From Acidimicrobiia bacterium (GTDB lineage: Bacteria > Actinomycetota > Acidimicrobiia > Acidimicrobiales > Poriferisodalaceae), in contig JAJDVQ010000015.1 of assembly GCA_022826045.1 (NCBI GenBank), positions 16,817 to 80,816 on the forward strand: 64,000 nucleotides of DNA, read 5' to 3'. The notes under the pieces are model-generated. The model saw nothing but the letters and a program-made list of their open reading frames with translations. It did not search any database and was not told where the DNA came from. The number at the start of each line of letters is the position of its first letter. The stretch's first letter is position 1. Shown here piece after piece: positions 25,966-33,305 of this stretch. Position numbers and translations under genes: made by a program.

Positions 25966-26712
25966 TCAAGCGCCGAGCTGGTTCATGTGTGCGCGGATGC
26001 GCTCGGGCGTGGGGTCTTCGAGTTCGTCGACGATCTTGCCGTCCACCAGGAACACCACCCGGTCGGCGTATGAGGCCGCGACGGCGTCGTGGGTCACCAT
26101 CACGATGGTCTGGCCCATCTCGTCCACGGCGTTGCGCATGAAGCCCAGGATCTCGGCGCCCGTGTTGAGGTCGACGTTGCCGGTGGGCTCGTCGGCGAAG
26201 ATCACCTGCGGCTGGCCGGCCAGCGCCCGTGCCACCGCCACGCGCTGCTGCTGGCCGCCCGACAGCTCGCTCGGCCGGTGCTTGAGGCGGTCGGCCAGAC
26301 CGGTGGCGCTGACCACTTCGTCGACCCAGTCGGCGTCGCCCGTGCTGCCGGCGAGGTCCATCGGCAGCATGATGTTCTCGATCGCTGTCAGCGTGGGGAC
26401 CAGGTTGAACGCCTGGAACACGAACCCCACGTTGTCGCGGCGCAGCAGCGTGAGGTCGCGTTCGGACAGCGTGGACAGGTCGGTCTCGCCGATGAGCACC
26501 TGCCCCTCGGTCGCACGGTCGAGCCCAGCCATGCAGTGCATCAGCGTCGATTTGCCCGAGCCCGACGGACCCATGATCGCGGTGAACTGGCCTTGCTCGA
26601 ACGTGACGTCGATGGCGTCGAGTGCGCGCACCGCCGTGTCGCCCGAGCCGTAGATCTTGGTGGCGGCAATGGCTCTCGCCGCTGCATGCGTGGGTGGAGC
26701 CGCGACAGACAT
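25966..26712 (-). CDS. ABC transporter ATP-binding protein, MacB/LolD type
   Basis: This 248-residue ATPase carries Walker A MGPSGSGKSTLMH, Q-loop FVFQAFNLVPTLTAIENI, signature LSGGQQQRVAVARAL, Walker B VIFADEPTGNVD and switch VTHDA. The LSGGQQQR and NLVPTLTAxEN patterns are typical of the LolD/MacB/FtsE group that partners FtsX-like permeases. The ATG at 26712 is taken because GGGAGG lies at SD distance; the frame runs on to 26757 without conserved residues. It is the first gene of the exporter operon and is divergent from the VapBC pair. Confidence 0.93.
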   Translation of the reverse strand: MSVAAPPTHAAARAIAATKIYGSGDTAVRALDAIDVTFEQGQFTAIMGPSGSGKSTLMHCMAGLDRATEGQVLIGETDLSTLSERDLTLLRRDNVGFVFQAFNLVPTLTAIENIMLPMDLAGSTGDADWVDEVVSATGLADRLKHRPSELSGGQQQRVAVARALAGQPQVIFADEPTGNVDLNTGAEILGFMRNAVDEMGQTIVMVTHDAVAASYADRVVFLVDGKIVDELEDPTPERIRAHMNQLGA

Positions 26713-26811
26713 GAAGCCTCCCGGAGAGGTTGCAGACCGGCGCGCAACTCTACGCACGCCGACCTGCCGCCCATGTTCAGGTTTTTCTCAGGTTCGCAGT
26801 GTGGGACCCCG

Positions 26812-26839
26812 GTATATAGCTACGTGGCTGAATATATAC
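26812..26839 (+). promoter_or_regulatory. Imperfect palindrome and -10 box upstream of vapBC
   Basis: GTATATAGC (26812-26820) mirrors GCTGAATATATAC (26827-26839) around TACGTG. The right arm overlaps TATACT (26835-26840), a good -10 box that would start RNA at about 26847, directly at the GTG start of the antitoxin gene (26848). This is the expected place for a VapB/VapBC operator and implies a leaderless mRNA. Confidence 0.5.
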
Positions 26840-26847
26840 TCTGAGCC

Positions 26848-27042
26848 GTGGGAAAGCACCTGATCGATCTGGACGAGGAGGCCCTGTCGGCGGCGCGCGC
26901 CGAGCTGGGCACCGACACCATCAAGGCCACGGTCAACTCAGCACTGCGAGCTGCATGCGCCGTCCGGAGCAAGCGGGTCACCGCGGCGCTCGACACCCTG
27001 GCCGGCTTCGAATTCGACGACCGTGAGCGCGCGTGGCGCTGA
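26848..27042 (+). CDS. vapB: VapB-type antitoxin
   Basis: This 64-residue protein has an N-terminal ribbon-helix-helix-like pattern (KHLIDLDEEALSAARAELG, TIKATVNSALRAA), as in type II VapB antitoxins of the DUF2191 kind. A short C-terminal tail (AGFEFDDRERAWR) is of the sort that wraps the toxin active site. It overlaps the toxin gene by 10 bp, the classic translational coupling. The GTG start at 26848 has no Shine-Dalgarno sequence and sits at the predicted transcription start. Confidence 0.8.
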   Translation: MGKHLIDLDEEALSAARAELGTDTIKATVNSALRAACAVRSKRVTAALDTLAGFEFDDRERAWR

Positions 27043-27446
27043 CCCACCTCCTCGACACCAGCGTGCTGACCAGACTGTCCCATGACGGAGTCCGCGCAGC
27101 GGCCGAGCGGCTGGTGGCCGCAGGCCGGGCAGCCCGTGCCGGCATCAGCGACCTCGAGATCGGCTTCTCGGCCCGCAACACCGACGAGTGGGATGCCCTG
27201 GCCAGCAGCGTCGGCGAACTGCACCTAGTCGAGACGTCGGCCGAGCATGTGCATCGGGCACGCCAAGTGCAGCGCCTGCTCGCCGAGCGCGGCCTGCGCG
27301 GGCGGCCGGTCCCCGACCTGCTGATCGCCGCAGCAGCCGAAGCCGGGCAGCTCACGGTGTTGCACTACGACAGCGACTTCGACCTCATCGCATCGGTGAC
27401 CGGCCAGCCATGCGAATGGATCGTCCCCCGAGGCACCATCGACTGA
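27033..27446 (+). CDS. vapC: VapC-type PIN-domain ribonuclease toxin
   Basis: This 137-residue PIN protein retains the full acidic set: D8 in LLDTSVLTRL, E42 in ISDLEIGF, D95 in VPDLLIAA and D113/D115 in LHYDSDFDLI. VapC toxins cleave tRNA or rRNA at specific sites when not bound by VapB; the target of this one cannot be read from sequence. It overlaps vapB by 10 bp. The module looks intact and is bounded by the divergent ABC exporter and by an antitoxin remnant at 27.5 kb, so this is a small accessory pocket. Confidence 0.88.
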   Translation: MALTHLLDTSVLTRLSHDGVRAAAERLVAAGRAARAGISDLEIGFSARNTDEWDALASSVGELHLVETSAEHVHRARQVQRLLAERGLRGRPVPDLLIAAAAEAGQLTVLHYDSDFDLIASVTGQPCEWIVPRGTID

Positions 27447-27501
27447 ACCCACTGCCGGGGCGGCGCTAGCAGCACAACCGTGTCCGTCGATTCATGCAAG
27501 T

Positions 27502-27738
27502 TCAAGCCGTCGAAAATAGAAACTTGAGAGCGATGTCGGGGCCGCCCGCCAAGCTGGCTCGACGTCCCGACGGGCCGTCCATGTAGACGATGCCTGGGAA
27601 TTGGCGGGTCTTGAGTCCCTCGTCGAGCAGTGAGGCGGCCAGCACGGGCGGCGGTTGATCGCTGGCCTCACCCTCGGCGCGCAGACGTTCAGCCAGTTCC
27701 TCGGAAATCGGAAGGGGTGCCGTACCGGTCACGACCAC
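27502..27738 (-). CDS. Antitoxin-like protein, probably C-terminally truncated
   Basis: This 78-residue frame reads ISEELAERLRAEG, VLAASLLDEGLKTRQFPGIVY and MDGPSGRRASLAGGPD. The pattern is the N-terminal module of actinobacterial antitoxin-like proteins (FPGIVFxDGPAGRRAxLxGGPDVWE) usually found next to DUF5615/PIN-like toxins. In relatives the protein continues with a WE-containing helical half. Here it ends in the unrelated ALKFLFSTA, consistent with a 3' deletion or frameshift, and no toxin gene follows. It is probably a remnant, even though the frame is open. Confidence 0.5.
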   Translation of the reverse strand: MVVTGTAPLPISEELAERLRAEGEASDQPPPVLAASLLDEGLKTRQFPGIVYMDGPSGRRASLAGGPDIALKFLFSTA

Positions 27739-27782
27739 AAGCGTAGGCGCCCGACTCGCGCGACTCCTAGTGATTTTCGAGA

Positions 27783-30700
27783 TCAGGGGCGGAGGGTGGG
27801 GCCGCGGTAGCCGGGGGTGAAGCCGTGCTCTAAGAGAATGTCATGGATGGGGTGCTCGGCTGCGGGGCCGGCGTCGATGCGGGACAGCTCGACCTTGGCG
27901 AGCCGGCCGTCGGCGAGTGCCTGGCGCAGGGCGCCGATCCAGCGCAGATCGTCTGCTGCGTGCTCGAAGGTGTGCAGGGTGCGGCCGCCGCGGTCCAGTG
28001 CTACGAGCGGCGCGCCGTCGGCCAGCACCACATGAGCGCCGGCAGTGCGGCTGGGTCGGCCCTCGCTGGCTGACCAACTCAGTGCGGCGCCGTAGGGCTG
28101 GGCTGGGTCGGCCGCGGCCAGCACCACGACGTCGGTTTGACTCCGATCGTTCGGGCGTTCGGGTGTCGCAGGGCGGTCGGTATATAACGGCGTCGAGTGC
28201 TGCCGGTAGTCGCGGAGGCGCTCGACTGCCGCGGCGGTGGCGAACTGCGCCCCGCCGAGGCCCTCCACGAAGTGACCGCGCCGCACGCTGCCGCGTTCTT
28301 CGAGCGCCCGCAAGATGCCGTAGGCCGCTGCGAAGCCTCCCGGATGGCCCTCGGCCAGCACGCCCGGGCGGGTGACGATGCCGTGCCGCTCCAGCAGCGC
28401 TTGCGCGCCGCCGTGCGCACGCTCGGTGGCCGACGGCACCGGCTCGCGCAGCAGCGAGGTCAGCGACCAGCGGCCCGCCGCGCTCGGCGGCCCGCCGCTG
28501 CGCAGGCGGCCGAGACGTGGACGGCGGGGTCCCGAACGGGTCAGCACGCCCGAGCGACCACGACGCGCGCCGTGACGGGCGCCCGTGGCTCGGCCAGCGC
28601 CTGACGATTTGCTTCGGCCGCCGCGGCGAAGCCCGAGGGCCCGCAGCGGCACCAGGGTGTCGTTGGTGACGAGACCAGCCCACACCAAGTCCCACAGCGC
28701 AGCCAGCACCCGCTCGGACAGGTTCGCCAGATCCGTAGGCCGCGCCGAGGCAGCGGGCTTCCGTGCGGGCACTCGCCCATCGGGTGCACCATCCGCCGGC
28801 TCAGCGGGACGTGCCGCACTGTCGCCATGCTCACGGCTGTCGGCGGTGGCGGCGTGGGCTGCGCTGAGCAGGTCGGGCCAGAAGGCGGCGCCGTACTCGG
28901 CAAGGTGGGCCAGCAGGGCTGCTGACACCGGGTTGTCGGGCTCAGGCTCGGTTGGCGGTGCCAGAGTGGCGATTTCGTCGCGCCAGTAGAGACGGATGCG
29001 GCCGTCGTTGGGGCCGAGCGATCCCGCACCGATCCACACCAGCTCGCCGCTGGCCAGCAACGCGTCCAGATCGGCACTGCTGTAGCGGGCGACGCGTGCG
29101 GGCAGCACATCGGTCTCGAGGATCGAGGCGGCCACGGGTGCACCGGCGAGCTGGGTGATGGCGTCGGCCAGTGCATCGGCGCCGCGCCGTGGCCGGTCGA
29201 TGCTGTGCCACGCCGACAGGAAACGGGCATAGGCCTCGGGCGGCACCGGCTCCACTTCACGCCGCAACCGTGCCAGCGAGCGCCGCCGCACGGTTCGCAG
29301 CACCGAGGTGTCGCACCATTCGGTGCTGGTGCCGTCGGGCCGGAACGCGCCCCGGGTGACCCGCTTGGCGGTCTCCAACCGGTTGAGCGCTGCCGTGACC
29401 CGAACCTCCGCGATGCCGAGCCGCTCGGCGACCGCGTCGGCTTCGAACGGCACATGCGTGGATGCGAAGCGGGCCACCAACTCGTCGAGCGGATCGGTGC
29501 CCGGCGTCAGCATGTCGACAGTCAGCGCCGCGGGCAGGCCCACGGGCAATGCGCACCCCAGCGCATCCCGGTAGCGGGCGGCGTCCTCCACCGCCACATA
29601 CCGGGTCTCGCCCGCCACCCGCAGCTCAACAGCACGACGCTCGGCCACCAGCTCAGCCAGCCAGCCTTCGCCCGGCGCACTCGGCTCGCAGCGGTAGGAG
29701 AGCTCCTCTGCGGTCAGGTCGCCGACTCGGCTGAGGACGTCGGCGAGCTCGTCGGCGCTGCGGGCCCGGCGGCCGTCGGCCAGGCGCTGCAGCTCCAGCT
29801 CGAGCGTGGCGAGCACCTCTGCGTCGAGCAGTTCCCGCAGTTCCTCGGCGCCGAGCAGATCGGCCAGCAGGTCGCGGTCGAGCGCCAGCGCCGCCGCTCG
29901 GCGTTCTGCCAACGGGGCGTCGCCGCCGTACATGAACACCGAGATCCAGTCGAACAGCAGGCTCTGCGCCATCGGCGAGGCGCCGTCGGTGTCCACGGTG
30001 ACCATGCGGATCTTGCGCGACCGGATATCGGACAGCACCTCTGCCAATGCCGGCACGTCGAACACTTCCTGCAGGCATTCCCGGGAGGTCTCCAGCAGCA
30101 TCGGGAAGCTCGGGTACTTGGCCGCCACCTCCAGCAGTCCCGCCGAGCGCTGGCGCTGCTGCCACAGCGGCACCCGCTCGCCGGGCCGGCGGCGGGGCAG
30201 CAGCAGCGCCCGGCCCGCCACCTCCCGGAAGCGCGACGCGAACAGGGCCGTCGAGGGCAGATGACTCACGATGGCGTCCCGCACCTCGTCGGGATCGAGC
30301 GCCAAGTCCGTCGCATCCAGCATCGGAGCGTCGCTGGTACCCGGCGAGTCCCACGCAGACCCGTTGCCGGCCGCGCCTGCACCGTCGTCGTCGGGCGACC
30401 AGACATCGGGCAGCCGCAGCACGATCCCGTCGTCGCTCCACAGCAGCTCGACGCCGCCCATGCCGTTGACTTCCCCGCTGCCAGCGGCATGCTCGGCAAA
30501 CTTGGCCTGCAGCGCGATCCCCCACGGCGCGTGCACCCGGGCGCCGAATGGGGTGAGGATGCAGATGCGCCAGTCGCCGATCTCGTCGCGGAAGCGCTCC
30601 ACCACAATCGTTCGGTCGTCGGGCACCGCGCCAGTGGCCGCCCGCTGCGCGTCGAGATACCGCAGCACGTTGACCGCGGCAGAACGGTCGAGGCAGTTCT

Positions 30701-33047
30701 CCCGCTGCAGCTGTTCCACCAGCCGAGCGGTCGGCGCCGCGGCTTTCGAGGACGCGCGGACAGATGCACCCTCCCGTTGCGTCTCCTGCTGCTTCCCGCC
30801 TGTCTTCTCCGTCCCGCGCGAAGACTGGCTCGCCGGCCGCTCGGATCCGGGCGTCGCCGTCGGGCTCAGGCTCTCGCCCGCACGACGGGGTGATGACGTC
30901 GACTCGACGTAGCCGCGCCGGGCCATGACAGCAATGCGCTCCGCTTCGGCGTCGAGCTGCATCAGGTGAGACTCGAGATCGGCCGGCAGCGCGTCACCGA
31001 TGGTGCGAATGAACGCCCCGACTGCCCTGCCCAGCTCCAGCGGCCGGCCGGGCCCGTCGCCGTGCCAGAACGGCATCTTGCCCGGCTCACCCGGCGCCGG
31101 CGTGACCACCACCCGGTCGAAGGTGATCTCGGCGATCCGCCACGTCGACGCCCCCAGCAGGAACGTCTCGCCCACTCGCGCCTCGTACACCATCTCCTCG
31201 TCGAGCTCGCCCACACGCGAACCGTCGGCGGTGAACACCGCGTAGAGGCCCCGATCGGGAATCGTTCCGGCGTTGGTCACGGCCAAGCGGCCCGCACCCT
31301 GGCGAGCCCGCAGCATCCCGGTGGTGCGGTCCCACACGATGCGCGGACGCAGCTCGCGGAACTCCTCGGACGGGTAGCGGCCCGCCAGCAGGTCGAGCAC
31401 CGAGCTGAACACCTCCTCGCTGAGCTGCTCGTAGGGCGCGGCCCGCCGGATGACCGCCAGCAGGTCGGGCACCGACCAGTCGTCAACCGCCACCATGGCC
31501 ACCACCTGCTGGGCCAGCACGTCGAGCGGCTGACGGGGGTAGCGGATCGACTCGATCTCGCCGGTGCCCATGCGCTGCGCCACCACCGCCGCCTCGACCA
31601 GGTCGCCCCGGTGACGGGGGAAGATCTTGCCGACGCTGGGCTCGCCCACCTGGTGCCCGGCCCGCCCGATGCGCTGCATGCCTGCCGCCGCCGACGGCGG
31701 CGATGCCACCTGCACCACCAGATCGACTGCGCCCATGTCGATGCCCAGCTCCAACGACGAGGTGGCCACGATGGCGCGCACCCGGCCCGCCTTGAGATCG
31801 TCCTCGATGCCGAGTCGCTGCTCGCGGCTGAGCGAGCCATGATGCGCCCGCACCAGCTCGGCACCCTCCGGCGGCGAGGTGCCCTCGGCTTCGGCAGCCC
31901 GGTTGAGCCCCTCCAGATGCAGCTCGTTCAGCCGGGTAGCCAGCCGCTCGGCAAGCCGGCGCGCATTCGTGAAGATGATGGTGGAGCGGTGCGCATAGAC
32001 GAGCTCCAGCAGCCGGGGATGAATCGCCGGCCAGATGCTGTTGGAGTGCGTCTGCGGCGCCGTCGCGTCCGGCTGGGTCAGCGTCTCTGGGGGCGCAGTC
32101 TGAGGAGGCACCGCTTCGTTCGGCGCTGGGTCGGCCTGAGCTGCCGGCACGACCGTGTCTGATGGCGCCACCGCCACCGGCGCGGCGAAGTCGTCATCAT
32201 GATCGACGCGCACTGCGCCATTGGGCGCAGCGCCGACACTGGCAGCCGCCAGATCGCCCATGTCGGACACGCCGACGATGACCTCCACGTCGAGCTGCTT
32301 GGTCATCCCGGCATCGGTGATCTCGACATGGCGAGACGCCGGCTGTTCGGGATCGGTGCCGCCGAGGAACCGGGCCACCTCCGAGAGCGGCCGCTGCGTG
32401 GCCGACAGCCCGATCCGCTGCGGCGGCTCGCCGGTCAGCTCGCACAGCCGCTCCAGCGACAGCACCAGGTGCGTGCCCCGCTTGGTGGCCGCCACCGAGT
32501 GGATCTCGTCGACGATCACCCACCGCACCCACCGCAGCGTCTCGCGCGCCTGCGACGTCAGCATCAGGTACAGCGACTCCGGCGTGGTGATCGCAATGTC
32601 GGGCGGCCGGGTGACCAGCCGCCGGCGTTCAGCAGCGCCGGTGTCGCCCGTGCGCACCCCCACCGTCGGCATATGCACGTCGACGCCCAGCCGCTCGGCG
32701 GCCAGGCTGATGCCGGCCAGCGGCGCCCGCAGGTTCTTGTCGACATCGACCGCCAGCGCCCGCAGCGGCGACAGGTACAGCACCCGGGTGCGCTCCGCAC
32801 GCGTCGGCTCCGGCTCGCTCATGATCCGGTCGATCGCCCACAAGAACGCGGCCAGCGTCTTGCCCGACCCAGTAGGAGCAGCAATCAGGCAATGCCGCCC
32901 CTCCGAAATGCTCTGCCACCCCGAGACTTGGCACTCAGTCGGCGCCGCAAACGTCGACGCGAACCACGCCCCAGTAGGCGCGCTAAACGACCCCAGCGCC
33001 GGGTGCAGCCGACCCGCGATGTCGCCCTCAGCGGCAGAAGCAGCCAT
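27783..33047 (-). CDS. lhr: Lhr-family large DEAD/DEAH ATP-dependent helicase
   Basis: This 1754-residue protein has Walker A APTGSGKTLAAFLW (58-65), DEIH box VIVDEIHSVAATKRG, motif III LSATQRPL and motif VI QRIGRAGHQ. The long Lhr-specific C-terminal region follows, with winged-helix, beta-barrel and DUF4635-like parts. Lhr is a 3'-5' DNA/RNA helicase of DNA repair. Usual length is ~1500 residues. The excess here comes from low-complexity inserts at ~260-345 (A/P/V/T-rich, between the helicase lobes), ~735-800 (S/T/R/K-rich), ~1450-1475 and a short insert QHSTPLYTDRPATPE near the C-terminus. It follows the CDGSH gene by 54 bp at the end of the hem-lnt-helD gene run. Confidence 0.92.
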   Translation of the reverse strand: MAASAAEGDIAGRLHPALGSFSAPTGAWFASTFAAPTECQVSGWQSISEGRHCLIAAPTGSGKTLAAFLWAIDRIMSEPEPTRAERTRVLYLSPLRALAVDVDKNLRAPLAGISLAAERLGVDVHMPTVGVRTGDTGAAERRRLVTRPPDIAITTPESLYLMLTSQARETLRWVRWVIVDEIHSVAATKRGTHLVLSLERLCELTGEPPQRIGLSATQRPLSEVARFLGGTDPEQPASRHVEITDAGMTKQLDVEVIVGVSDMGDLAAASVGAAPNGAVRVDHDDDFAAPVAVAPSDTVVPAAQADPAPNEAVPPQTAPPETLTQPDATAPQTHSNSIWPAIHPRLLELVYAHRSTIIFTNARRLAERLATRLNELHLEGLNRAAEAEGTSPPEGAELVRAHHGSLSREQRLGIEDDLKAGRVRAIVATSSLELGIDMGAVDLVVQVASPPSAAAGMQRIGRAGHQVGEPSVGKIFPRHRGDLVEAAVVAQRMGTGEIESIRYPRQPLDVLAQQVVAMVAVDDWSVPDLLAVIRRAAPYEQLSEEVFSSVLDLLAGRYPSEEFRELRPRIVWDRTTGMLRARQGAGRLAVTNAGTIPDRGLYAVFTADGSRVGELDEEMVYEARVGETFLLGASTWRIAEITFDRVVVTPAPGEPGKMPFWHGDGPGRPLELGRAVGAFIRTIGDALPADLESHLMQLDAEAERIAVMARRGYVESTSSPRRAGESLSPTATPGSERPASQSSRGTEKTGGKQQETQREGASVRASSKAAAPTARLVEQLQRENCLDRSAAVNVLRYLDAQRAATGAVPDDRTIVVERFRDEIGDWRICILTPFGARVHAPWGIALQAKFAEHAAGSGEVNGMGGVELLWSDDGIVLRLPDVWSPDDDGAGAAGNGSAWDSPGTSDAPMLDATDLALDPDEVRDAIVSHLPSTALFASRFREVAGRALLLPRRRPGERVPLWQQRQRSAGLLEVAAKYPSFPMLLETSRECLQEVFDVPALAEVLSDIRSRKIRMVTVDTDGASPMAQSLLFDWISVFMYGGDAPLAERRAAALALDRDLLADLLGAEELRELLDAEVLATLELELQRLADGRRARSADELADVLSRVGDLTAEELSYRCEPSAPGEGWLAELVAERRAVELRVAGETRYVAVEDAARYRDALGCALPVGLPAALTVDMLTPGTDPLDELVARFASTHVPFEADAVAERLGIAEVRVTAALNRLETAKRVTRGAFRPDGTSTEWCDTSVLRTVRRRSLARLRREVEPVPPEAYARFLSAWHSIDRPRRGADALADAITQLAGAPVAASILETDVLPARVARYSSADLDALLASGELVWIGAGSLGPNDGRIRLYWRDEIATLAPPTEPEPDNPVSAALLAHLAEYGAAFWPDLLSAAHAATADSREHGDSAARPAEPADGAPDGRVPARKPAASARPTDLANLSERVLAALWDLVWAGLVTNDTLVPLRALGLRRGGRSKSSGAGRATGARHGARRGRSGVLTRSGPRRPRLGRLRSGGPPSAAGRWSLTSLLREPVPSATERAHGGAQALLERHGIVTRPGVLAEGHPGGFAAAYGILRALEERGSVRRGHFVEGLGGAQFATAAAVERLRDYRQHSTPLYTDRPATPERPNDRSQTDVVVLAAADPAQPYGAALSWSASEGRPSRTAGAHVVLADGAPLVALDRGGRTLHTFEHAADDLRWIGALRQALADGRLAKVELSRIDAGPAAEHPIHDILLEHGFTPGYRGPTLRP

Positions 33048-33101
33048 CCAAGGCCATTACTACAACCCCGGTGTCACACCCGCCTTCGCAGCGGGCGCGT
33101 T

Positions 33102-33305
33102 CTAGCTAGGCGGGTTCAAAGTCCCGTCGAACCCTTGGTTATGGCTGCCATCACACATCGGCTTGGTATTCGACTCACCACACCGACAAAGCGCAACAAC
33201 CGCATCGCCCTCAGACAGCGTGTTCCCCTCGTGGTCCGATACCTGGCACGGACCACGCACCAGCAGCGGTCCATTGTCCAGCACTGTCACCGTGACATCA
33301 GCCAT
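33102..33305 (-). CDS. CDGSH-type iron-sulfur protein
   Basis: This 67-residue protein has one CDGSH zinc-finger-like motif: CRCGESNTKPMCDGSH gives the 3Cys-1His ligand set (C-x-C...C-x3-H) that holds a 2Fe-2S cluster in the mitoNEET family. A beta-rich N-terminal region (VTVLDNGPLLVRGPCQV) matches the bacterial single-motif subgroup. The ATG at 33305 overlaps the end of helD (stop at 33298), so the two are translationally coupled. The in-frame extension to 33452 is the antisense of nothing conserved and is rejected. Its physiological role is unknown; redox or Fe-S sensing is likely. Confidence 0.88.
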   Translation of the reverse strand: MADVTVTVLDNGPLLVRGPCQVSDHEGNTLSEGDAVVALCRCGESNTKPMCDGSHNQGFDGTLNPPS

